Source: Oceanibaculum indicum P24
GTDB lineage: Bacteria; Pseudomonadota; Alphaproteobacteria; Oceanibaculales; Oceanibaculaceae
DNA: 64,000 bases
NCBI RefSeq assembly: GCF_000299935.1
Contig: NZ_AMRL01000004.1
Coordinates: 1-64,000 of the forward strand
Direction of reading: 5' to 3'
Shown: positions 49,075-56,569 of the stretch, piece after piece
Layout of the letters: every line of letters starts with the position of its first letter
Numbering within the stretch: position 1 is the first letter of the stretch
Notes under the pieces: generated by a model
Told to the model about the DNA's origin: nothing
The model's input: the letters and a program-made list of their open reading frames with translations, nothing else
Databases searched by the model: none
Made by a program: the position numbers and the translations under genes

Positions 49075-49529
49075 TGGCGGCTAAAGAAAGGCCGCCGGCC
49101 ATGCGCTACATGCTGCGTTATCCGGTCCCGCATCGCCGCTCGCTCGATTATGCCGAAACCTGGCTGGCGGCGAACAGCAAGGGCAAGTGGAGTATTCGCT
49201 TCGGCGGCTTCATGGCGGCGCGCGATCATGGCGGGAAGCGCGTGCAGGCGCTGTCTCTCACTGTGCTGTTTGAAGAGGAAGAGGACCGCCGCCGTTTCGC
49301 GCTGAATTATCTCGGCACCGCGCTGCCGGACAGCGCCGACGACAGCCTGACCCTAGAAAAGCTGGGTGCGGCAGAAACACCTTCCGCCCCCGCACCAGCT
49401 GAAGAGCCAACTCCGCCAGCAGCACCGCCGATCATCGATGTGCCGGCCCGGGCTGCCGCCCCCTTGCGCCGGGAACAGCCGGCGGTTATCGCGCCAGCCA
49501 ACAAGAAAATAATTGATCTGAAGGCTTAG
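49074..49529 (+). CDS. Conserved hypothetical protein with Pro/Ala-rich C-terminus
   Basis: 151-residue protein. The first about 85 residues form a compact globular region (YMLRYPVPHRRSLDYAETWL, then WSIRFGGFM and VLFEEEEDRRRFALNYLG). The rest is low-complexity Pro/Ala with a short basic end. No membrane segment. I do not recognise a family. The start ATG 49074 shares a base with the stop of the FrnE-like gene; MRYML at 49101 is an alternative. Function unknown. Confidence 0.75.
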   Translation: MAAKERPPAMRYMLRYPVPHRRSLDYAETWLAANSKGKWSIRFGGFMAARDHGGKRVQALSLTVLFEEEEDRRRFALNYLGTALPDSADDSLTLEKLGAAETPSAPAPAEEPTPPAAPPIIDVPARAAAPLRREQPAVIAPANKKIIDLKA

Positions 49530-49540
49530 CGCCCAATTCT

Positions 49541-50368
49541 TCAGGCTGTGCGTTCAACCCGGTCGGCAGGATCGGGGAACAGCAGGTCGCGCAGCGCGCG
49601 CCAGCTGTCGCCATCCGGCGCCATGATCAGGCGCCCTTGGTGGATGGTCGGGTCATAAGGTGTGTCGTCCGCGAAGGCGCCGACGCCGCCGGACTCCTTG
49701 TGGATCAGCCAGCCCGCGGCATGGTCCCAGGGCATGATCCGGCGATAGACGGAGAAATGCGTCCGCCCTTCCGCCAGCTGCAGATATTCCTGGCCGGCGC
49801 AGCCCAGCGAGAAGAAACGCCGCAGTTCCTGGGCGCGGGCGCGCAGGACGGGCCGTTCCTCGGTCGGGACGAATTTCAGGCTGATGATGCCCAGCATCTC
49901 GGACAGCGGCACCGGCTGCGACACCCGCATGCGCTTGTCGTCCAGATAGGCGCCCTCGCCCGCCTCGGCCACCGCCATGCGGTCGCGGATCGGGTCGTAG
50001 ATCCAGCCGGCCAGCACCTCGCCGCCCTGAACCAGCGCAACGATCACGGCGAACATCTCCGACCCGTCGGCGAAATTGGCGGTCCCGTCCACCGGATCGA
50101 TGATCCAGACCGGGCTGTCGCCCTTCAGCAGGTCAAGCACGGCGGAATTTGAGGAAGCTGCTTCCTCACCCACCACCTCGGAGCCGGGCAGCAGGCGCTT
50201 AAGGGCCGGCGTCAGGTGCTTTTCCGATTCAAGGTCGGCGATGGTGACGAGGTCGCCCGGCCCCTTCTCATGCGTATCGCCCTCGCCCAGCGCGCGGAAG
50301 CGCGGCAGGATCTTCAGTTCGGCGGTTTCGCGCAGCAGGGCGGAGACGCGGTCGGGATCGAGACTCAT
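49541..50368 (-). CDS. Inositol-monophosphatase-family phosphatase
   Basis: 275-residue magnesium/lithium-sensitive phosphatase family. The metal-binding motifs are GEEAASS, IDPVDGTANFADG (around residue 90) and PWDHAAGWLIHKESGG near residue 210. Members act on inositol phosphate, histidinol phosphate or 3'-phosphoadenosine 5'-phosphate; the substrate here is not clear from sequence. It lies 14 bases after hflX on the same strand, so it may be co-transcribed with hfq-hflX. Confidence 0.9.
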   Translation of the reverse strand: MSLDPDRVSALLRETAELKILPRFRALGEGDTHEKGPGDLVTIADLESEKHLTPALKRLLPGSEVVGEEAASSNSAVLDLLKGDSPVWIIDPVDGTANFADGSEMFAVIVALVQGGEVLAGWIYDPIRDRMAVAEAGEGAYLDDKRMRVSQPVPLSEMLGIISLKFVPTEERPVLRARAQELRRFFSLGCAGQEYLQLAEGRTHFSVYRRIMPWDHAAGWLIHKESGGVGAFADDTPYDPTIHQGRLIMAPDGDSWRALRDLLFPDPADRVERTA

Positions 50369-50382
50369 GCCGGCATCCGGTT

Positions 50383-51753
50383 TCAGGAAAGGGGCTGGCC
50401 GGCCTGGCGGCGCTCAAACCGCGCCCGGTCGGCAGGATCGAGGCCCACCAGCAGGTGCGAATGCTTCTCGTCATCCTCACGCTCCAGCACCTCGCCATGG
50501 CGGTACAGCCAGGCCAGGGTGGCGCCGTCCGACAGATCGACATCCACACGCAGCAGTTCCCGCCTGGCATTCAGCCGCTGGTCAAGCAGGGTGAGCAGCT
50601 CATCGGTGCCGCTGCCTTCCAAGGCGGAGACGGCCACTTTGTCCGGATCGCGCGCCGCGAGGTTGAGAACCTGAGCCCGGTCCTCCTCAGGCAGCAGATC
50701 GACCTTGTTCAGCACCTCGATGATCGGCGTGTCGCTTTCCTCCGGCGCAATGCCGAGATCGGCCAGCACCGCTTCGACATCGGCGCGCTGCGCCGCGCTG
50801 TCGGGATGGGCGACGTCGCGGACATGCAGGATGATGTCGGCTTCCAGCACCTCCTCCAGCGTGGCGCGGAAAGCGGCGACAAGCTGGGTCGGCAGGTCGG
50901 AGATGAAGCCTACCGTATCGGACAGGATGATCTGCCGGCCCGATGGCAGGGAGAGCCGCCGCATGGTCGGGTCCAGCGTCGCGAACAGCAGATCCTTGGC
51001 AAAGACAGCCGACCGCGTCATCCGGTTGAACAGCGTGGACTTGCCGGCGTTGGTGTAGCCGACCAGCGCCACGATGGGATACGGCACCTTGCGCCGGGCG
51101 CTGCGATGCAGCTCGCGGGTGCGCTTCACCTCATCCAGCTGGCGCTTCAGCTTCACGATCTTGTCGTCGATGATACGGCGGTCCAGCTCGATCTGGCTTT
51201 CGCCGGGGCCGCCCATGAAACCCGCGCCGCCACGCTGCCGCTCCAGATGGGTCCAGGACCGCACCAGACGGCTGCGCTGGTAGGTCAGTGCCGCCAGTTC
51301 GACCTGTAGCCGGCCTTCATGCGTGCGGGCGCGGGCGCCGAAGATTTCCAGGATCAGCGCCGTGCGGTCGATCACCTTGCATTTCAGGGACCGTTCCAGA
51401 TTGCGCTGCTGCACCGGCGACAGGGCGGTATCGATCACCGCCACCTCGATCTCCATCGCGTCGATGACATCAGCGAAGCGTTCGACCTGCCCGCTGCCCA
51501 TAAGCGTCGCCGGCGTCGCGCGGGAGACCCGCACGACTTCCGAATGGACGATGTCGAGATCGATGGCGAGCGCGAGGCCGCACGCCTCCTCCAGCCGCGC
51601 TTCGGGCGCACGAACAGCTCCGCCGCTCTTGTCGGCGGCGGAGAGCAGATCGAGATGCAGGATCAGGGCACGCGTGGAGGAAGCCTGCGTGGCAATCCCC
51701 TGATTTCTTTCGTGGAACGAATCACCCATTCCGTTGGCCGGCGTCCGTGACAT
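50383..51753 (-). CDS. hflX: Ribosome-associated GTPase HflX
   Basis: 456-residue GTPase. The N-terminal HflX domain (GSGQVERFADVI, LSPVQQRNLERSL) and the helical GGAGFMGGPGESQIELDRR segment precede the G domain with G1 GYTNAGKST, G3 DTVGF and G4 NKVDL. HflX splits stalled ribosomes under stress. The ATG at 51753 shares its A with the hfq stop (TGATG), so translation is coupled, as in most proteobacteria. Confidence 0.95.
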   Translation of the reverse strand: MSRTPANGMGDSFHERNQGIATQASSTRALILHLDLLSAADKSGGAVRAPEARLEEACGLALAIDLDIVHSEVVRVSRATPATLMGSGQVERFADVIDAMEIEVAVIDTALSPVQQRNLERSLKCKVIDRTALILEIFGARARTHEGRLQVELAALTYQRSRLVRSWTHLERQRGGAGFMGGPGESQIELDRRIIDDKIVKLKRQLDEVKRTRELHRSARRKVPYPIVALVGYTNAGKSTLFNRMTRSAVFAKDLLFATLDPTMRRLSLPSGRQIILSDTVGFISDLPTQLVAAFRATLEEVLEADIILHVRDVAHPDSAAQRADVEAVLADLGIAPEESDTPIIEVLNKVDLLPEEDRAQVLNLAARDPDKVAVSALEGSGTDELLTLLDQRLNARRELLRVDVDLSDGATLAWLYRHGEVLEREDDEKHSHLLVGLDPADRARFERRQAGQPLS

Positions 51754-52007
51754 CAATCGTCAGTGTCAGCGCCTTCCTTTGCCCCGTCAAACAGCTGGAT
51801 CGGCTGGGCCGGCATGATGGTCGAGATCGCATGCTTGTAGACAAGCTGCGAATGCGCATCACGGCGCAGCAGAACCGAGAAATTGTCGAACCAGGTTACG
51901 ATCCCCTGCAGCTTCACGCCATTGATCAGGAAGATGGTCACCGGCGTCTTCTGCTTGCGGATATTGTTGAGGAATACGTCCTGAACGTTTTGATTCTTAT
52001 CAGACAT
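51753..52007 (-). CDS. hfq: RNA chaperone Hfq
   Basis: 84-residue hexameric Sm-like protein that pairs small RNAs with mRNAs. The Sm1 motif is [22 protein letters not shown] and the Sm2 motif is VYKHAISTI. The short acidic C-terminal tail is typical of alphaproteobacteria. ATG 52007 follows GGAAAG by 6 bases; an upstream frame to 52076 lacks a ribosome site. It heads the hfq-hflX unit, with 150 bases between it and the HAD gene. Confidence 0.97.
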   Translation of the reverse strand: MSDKNQNVQDVFLNNIRKQKTPVTIFLINGVKLQGIVTWFDNFSVLLRRDAHSQLVYKHAISTIMPAQPIQLFDGAKEGADTDD

Positions 52008-52157
52008 CGTTGCTTTCCGTCTGTTAATTTGTTGGAGCCCGATTGCGGCTCTTGTCGCCCCGGTCTTTTCGCACATGCGAAATACCTACCGATAAATGAA
52101 ATTGGGCTTCGACTCAATGGATTCAATGCCGTTTTCGGAAAGCGGCAGGGTGATCCG

Positions 52158-52835
52158 TCAGAGTCCGGCCCGCAGCCAGTCGGTCAGTTGTCCGCAATGC
52201 GGCGCATGCCAGGCCGGCGGGTGCAGCTTCAGCGCAGGATCGTCGGGCAGCGGGTCACGGACCAGCACCGGCACGCAGCCCGCATTATGTGCACACTCCA
52301 TATCGATGGAGGTATCGCCGACGAACCAGACATCCGCACCCGGCGCGATGCCGCTGCCCTCCAGGGCCATCGACACCGGGATCGGCGATGGCTTGTCCTC
52401 GGGGGCATCCTCCGCGCCGATGATCCGTCCGAAATAGCGGTCCCAGCCAAGATGCGCCGTCTCCAGCCGCAGGGTCGGGCCGCGCTTGTTGGAGACGATG
52501 CCCATATAGACGCCTTCGGCCGCCAGATGCGCCAGCAGATCGGCCGCCCCCGGCAGCGGTTTCAGCACCGCCAGATGGTTTTCCGCAAAGTGGTCGAGGA
52601 AGAGCGTCCGCGCCTCCTCCCACCGGTCGCCAAACAGTAGCGGGAAGGAGTCGCGCAACGAGGCTTTCACCCGGGCACGCGTCTCCTCGACGGTCCAGGC
52701 TTCCTGACCGAAGCTGACTAGCGTGAAGTTCAGCGCGGCCCGGATCGCATCCCAGTTATCGACCAGCGTATGGTCCCAGTCGAAGAGGACGGCGCGCGGC
52801 CGCGCCGGACAGTCCAGTGCCGCCAGGGCGCTCAC
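52158..52835 (-). CDS. HAD-family phosphatase (phosphoglycolate-phosphatase-like)
   Basis: 225-residue HAD hydrolase. Motif I is FDWDHTLVDN (nucleophile Asp19, general acid Asp21, with Trp and His in unusual places), motif II is VSNKRG, motif III is the lysine in EDKPSP, and motif IV is VGDTSIDMECA. A helical cap domain lies between motifs I and II. The substrate is unknown. It starts at GTG 52835 inside the last codons of dat (GTGA overlap), so it is translationally coupled to it. Confidence 0.9.
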   Translation of the reverse strand: MSALAALDCPARPRAVLFDWDHTLVDNWDAIRAALNFTLVSFGQEAWTVEETRARVKASLRDSFPLLFGDRWEEARTLFLDHFAENHLAVLKPLPGAADLLAHLAAEGVYMGIVSNKRGPTLRLETAHLGWDRYFGRIIGAEDAPEDKPSPIPVSMALEGSGIAPGADVWFVGDTSIDMECAHNAGCVPVLVRDPLPDDPALKLHPPAWHAPHCGQLTDWLRAGL

Positions 52836-53698
52836 GCACTCTCCTTCAGGCCGGCCATGAATTCGTCGTACCAGTCACGCAGGCTGAGCGACAGCGTGCC
52901 GGCCCGGCCATTGCCAATGACCGTGTCGTTGATCTGCGTCACCGGCGTGACGAAGCTGGTGGCGCTGGAGATGAAGGCCTCACGGGCCTGCAACGCCTCA
53001 TCCAGGCTGAAGGGCCGCTCGACGAACTTCACGCCATGCGCCTCGGCAATCTTCAGGATGCGCAGCCGGGTGATGCCGTTCAGAATGTCGTTGGTGGCCG
53101 GCCGCGTGACCAGTTCCCCCTCCTTGGTGATGATCCAGGCATTAGTCGAGGTGCCCTCGGTCACCATGCCGTCCTCATCCACCTGCCAGGCCTCGGTGGC
53201 CCCGGCCTCGCGCGCCTGCTGCTTGCCCAGGATGTTAGGAAGCAGACCTACCGTCTTGATATCGCAGCGTTCCCAGCGGATATCCTTGATCGAGATGACC
53301 TTCACGCCTTCCTCGATCTTCGCCCGGCCCGGCAGGCGCATATGCTTCACGGTCATGACCATGGCCGGCGGCGTGCCCGGCTTCGGAAAAGGATGGTCAC
53401 GGCGGGCAACGCCACGCGTCACCTGCATATAGACCAGGCCGGTCTTCAGCCGGTTGCGGCGGATGATCTCCCGCGTCACCGCCTTCATCGAGGCGCGCGA
53501 CATCGGCACATCAATGCGCAGTTCGCCCAGCGAGCGCCACAGCCGGTCAAGGTGCGGGTCCTCGTCCACCAGCCGCCCGTTCACCACGGTGACCACCTCA
53601 TAGACGCCATCGGCGAACTGATAGCCGCGATCCTCGATATGGACGGCGGCATCCCCATGCTGGACATAGCGGCCATTGACGTAAGCGATACGGGACAT
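52832..53698 (-). CDS. dat: D-amino-acid aminotransferase
   Basis: 288-residue PLP enzyme of fold type IV. The PLP lysine is Lys148 in CDIKTVGLLPN, and the family segments VNGRYVQHGDAAVHIEDRG, TEGTSTNAWI and ISSATSFVTPVTQI are present. It exchanges amino groups between D-amino acids and keto acids, feeding D-alanine and D-glutamate for peptidoglycan. A branched-chain relative is possible, but the N-terminus fits Dat. ATG 53698 has GAGG about 7 bases upstream. Its end overlaps the HAD gene. Confidence 0.9.
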   Translation of the reverse strand: MSRIAYVNGRYVQHGDAAVHIEDRGYQFADGVYEVVTVVNGRLVDEDPHLDRLWRSLGELRIDVPMSRASMKAVTREIIRRNRLKTGLVYMQVTRGVARRDHPFPKPGTPPAMVMTVKHMRLPGRAKIEEGVKVISIKDIRWERCDIKTVGLLPNILGKQQAREAGATEAWQVDEDGMVTEGTSTNAWIITKEGELVTRPATNDILNGITRLRILKIAEAHGVKFVERPFSLDEALQAREAFISSATSFVTPVTQINDTVIGNGRAGTLSLSLRDWYDEFMAGLKESA

Positions 53699-53744
53699 GC
53701 GCAACCTCTAGCGACGCAACGGAAATGGAAGGGCGTCAGACGCC

Positions 53745-55121
53745 TCAGAAATACTCTAGCCGAACCGAGAACAGCTTCTCCACCTTCTTTACCGCATTGC
53801 TGGCAGCAAAAAGGATGATCCTGTCCTTGGCCTGGATGCGCGTGTCGCCGCGTGGCACGACCAGCTCATCATCACGCAGGATGGCGCCAACGATGACACC
53901 ATTCGGCAGTTTCGCCTCGCGCAGCGGTACGCCGACCATGGTGGAGGTCTCCAGCGCCTCCGCCTCGATCACCTCGCCCACCCCCTCGCGCAGCGAATGC
54001 ACGGCGCGGATACGGCCGCGCCGGATGTGCTGCAGGATGGTCGAGACGGTGATGGAGCGCGGATTCACCACCGCATCCACGCCCAGCGCCGTGACCAGCG
54101 GTCCATAGGGCTGATTGTTGATCAGCGTCACCGCCCGCTCGCAGCCATAACGCTTGGCCAGCAGCGCACTAATGATGTTCACCTCGTCATCGTTGGAGAC
54201 CGAAACGAAGGTCTCCGTGCTGCGGATGTTCGCCTCTTCGAGGATTTCCGGGTCCAGCGCACTGCCGGCCAACACCATGGTCTTGGCAAGCTGGCCCGCC
54301 GCCCTCTTAGCGCGCTCCGGCGATACCTCGATCAGCTTCACGCTGACAGCGGACTGATTTTCCTCGATGTTCTGCGCCAGCGTCAGGCCGATATTGCCGG
54401 CGCCGACGACAATGATGCGGCGCGCTTCCGGCTCCTGATGGCCGAAGGCGTCCATGGCGCGGGCCAGGTGGGCGGTGTCGCAGACGAAATAGACCTCGTC
54501 CCCGGCCAGCATCTGGTCCTCGCTGGACGGCACGATCACCTTGTCGTTCCGGATGATCGCGACGACCACCATGTTGAGGTCGGGGAACAGGCTGGCAAGC
54601 TGGCGCATCGGCGTGTTCACGACCGGGCAATCCTCGCCGCAGCGCACGCCGACGACCCGCACCTTGCCGTCCGCCATCGCCAGCATGTCGAAGGCGCCCG
54701 GCACCTGCAGCTGCTGGCCGATATGGCGCGCGACCTCAACCTCCGGCGAGATGATGACGTCGATCGGCATGTTGTCGCGGCTGAACAGGTCTGCCCATTC
54801 CGGCTGCAGATAATTCTGGCTGCGCACGCGGGCGATCTTCGTTGGCACCTGGAACAGAGAGTGGCCGACCTGGCAGGCGATCATGTTCACCTCGTCGGCA
54901 TAGGTGACCGCGATCAGCATGTCGGCCTCCTTGGCGCCGGCCATCTCCAGCGTGCCGGGATGCGAGGCGTGGCCGACGAAGGCGCGCACGTCGAGCGTAT
55001 CGTTGATCTTGCGGATCAGCTCCGGCGACTGGTCGATGACGGTGACGTCATTGCCCTCGGAGGACAGATAGCGGGCGATGCTGGAGCCAACCTGCCCCGC
55101 GCCGCAGATAATCACGTTCAT
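53745..55121 (-). CDS. trkA: Trk potassium transporter regulatory subunit TrkA
   Basis: 458-residue cytoplasmic protein with two RCK units. Nucleotide-binding loops GAGQVGSSIARYL (from residue 7) and VVGAGNIGLTLAQNI (about residue 230) are followed by a TrkA-C domain each. It gates the TrkH potassium channel in response to NAD(H) or ATP. No trkH gene is in the window. In alphaproteobacteria trkA commonly lies just after ntrX, as here, with 44 bases between. Confidence 0.95.
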   Translation of the reverse strand: MNVIICGAGQVGSSIARYLSSEGNDVTVIDQSPELIRKINDTLDVRAFVGHASHPGTLEMAGAKEADMLIAVTYADEVNMIACQVGHSLFQVPTKIARVRSQNYLQPEWADLFSRDNMPIDVIISPEVEVARHIGQQLQVPGAFDMLAMADGKVRVVGVRCGEDCPVVNTPMRQLASLFPDLNMVVVAIIRNDKVIVPSSEDQMLAGDEVYFVCDTAHLARAMDAFGHQEPEARRIIVVGAGNIGLTLAQNIEENQSAVSVKLIEVSPERAKRAAGQLAKTMVLAGSALDPEILEEANIRSTETFVSVSNDDEVNIISALLAKRYGCERAVTLINNQPYGPLVTALGVDAVVNPRSITVSTILQHIRRGRIRAVHSLREGVGEVIEAEALETSTMVGVPLREAKLPNGVIVGAILRDDELVVPRGDTRIQAKDRIILFAASNAVKKVEKLFSVRLEYF

Positions 55122-55165
55122 GGCTGTTGCCTATCCTTTCGACGACCGCCGGCAAGGGCCGGAGA

Positions 55166-56569
55166 TCAGGAAACCAGCTTCGTCGCCCGTTCCGGTGCCG
55201 GCACGCCCAGCGATTTCAGCTTCCGGTGCAGGGCGGACCTCTCCATGCCGACAAAAGCCGCAGTTTTTGAGATATTGCCACCGAACCGGTTCACTTGCGC
55301 CATCAGATATTCCCGCTCAAACAGCTCGCGGGCCTCGCGCAGGGCCAGATTCATGATCTCGCTGCCCTTGTCCAGCCGCGTGACCGCCGGCGCCGTGGCG
55401 CTGATCTCCGGCGGCAGGTTCTCGATCCGGATCGGCTCGCGCGCATCGCCCGGCGCCATGATCAGCATCCATTCCGCCAGATTGCGCAGCTGGCGCACAT
55501 TGCCCGGCCATTCATAGACCTGCAGCGCCGCGATCACGTCATCGCTGATCTGGCGGATCGGCAGGCCCGCCTGCTCCGCCGCGCGGGCCAGGAAATAGGC
55601 GATCAGCGTCGGCACATCCTCCCGGCGTTCGCGCAGGGAGGGGACGCGCAGCGGCACCACATTCAGCCTGTAATAGAGGTCCTGGCGGAACCGGCCTTCC
55701 TGCATTTCATGCTCAAGGTCGCGGTTGGTGGAGGCGATCACGCGCACATCCACCTCGACGCGCCGGCGGCCGCCCAACCGCTCGAAGGTCTGGTCCTGCA
55801 GTACCCGCACGATCTTGCCCTGGGTTTCCAGCGGCATGTCGGCAACCTCATCGAGCAGCAGCGTGCCGCCATGGGCCTGCTCGAAGGTGCCGATCTTCCG
55901 CCCGCCATTGCCTTCCTGCTCGCTCTCGCTGCCGAACAGCTCCAGCTCCAGCCGGTCAGGGTGCATGGTGGCGCAGTTCAGCACGATAAAGGGCCCGTTA
56001 TTGCGCCGGGACCGGGCATGGACCATGCGGGCGACCACTTCCTTGCCCGACCCCGCCGGCCCGGTGATCAGCACGCGGCTGCCGGTGGGGGCCACCTTCT
56101 CGATGGACTGGCGCAGATGCATGATCGCCGGAGAACTGCCCGTCAGCTCCGTCTCCGGCCCGCCGCGCAGCCTGAGTTCCGCATTCTCCCGGCGCAGGCT
56201 GGCATCCTCGATGGCGCGCCTGACCTGAAGGAGCAGCCGGTCGGTCTTGAAGGGTTTCTCGACGAAATCGTAGGCGCCGCGCTGAAGCGCGCTGACCGCC
56301 ATCTCGATGGTGCCATGGCCGCTGATCATGACCACCGGCAGGTTCGGGTGATCGTGCTTCACGCGGTCGAGAATCTGCAACCCGTCCAGCCGGCTGCCCT
56401 GCAGCCAGATATCCTGGATCACCAGATGCGGCAGACGGGTTGCGATCGCATCCAGCGCCTCGTCTGAATTCGCCGCCATGCGGGTACGATAGCCCTCATC
56501 CCCCAGAATGTCGGAGATGAGCTGTCGAATATCCGCCTCGTCATCGACGATCAGGATGTCATGCGCCAT
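55166..56569 (-). CDS. ntrX: Response regulator NtrX (AAA+ domain without GAFTGA)
   Basis: 467-residue regulator. Receiver domain with phosphoacceptor Asp53 (VIQDIWL), AAA+ domain with Walker A GPAGSGKE (170-177) and Walker B GGTLLLDE, and a Fis-type helix-turn-helix near 430-460 (NISKTAAFVGMERSALHRKL). The region where sigma-54 activators carry GAFTGA (about 212-230 here) reads FGSESEQEGNGGRKIG, so contact with sigma-54 is unlikely; it probably regulates sigma-70 promoters. The gene starts at ATG 56569, 11 bases inside the end of ntrY. NtrX is the partner of NtrY in nitrogen, redox and envelope control. Confidence 0.95.
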   Translation of the reverse strand: MAHDILIVDDEADIRQLISDILGDEGYRTRMAANSDEALDAIATRLPHLVIQDIWLQGSRLDGLQILDRVKHDHPNLPVVMISGHGTIEMAVSALQRGAYDFVEKPFKTDRLLLQVRRAIEDASLRRENAELRLRGGPETELTGSSPAIMHLRQSIEKVAPTGSRVLITGPAGSGKEVVARMVHARSRRNNGPFIVLNCATMHPDRLELELFGSESEQEGNGGRKIGTFEQAHGGTLLLDEVADMPLETQGKIVRVLQDQTFERLGGRRRVEVDVRVIASTNRDLEHEMQEGRFRQDLYYRLNVVPLRVPSLRERREDVPTLIAYFLARAAEQAGLPIRQISDDVIAALQVYEWPGNVRQLRNLAEWMLIMAPGDAREPIRIENLPPEISATAPAVTRLDKGSEIMNLALREARELFEREYLMAQVNRFGGNISKTAAFVGMERSALHRKLKSLGVPAPERATKLVS

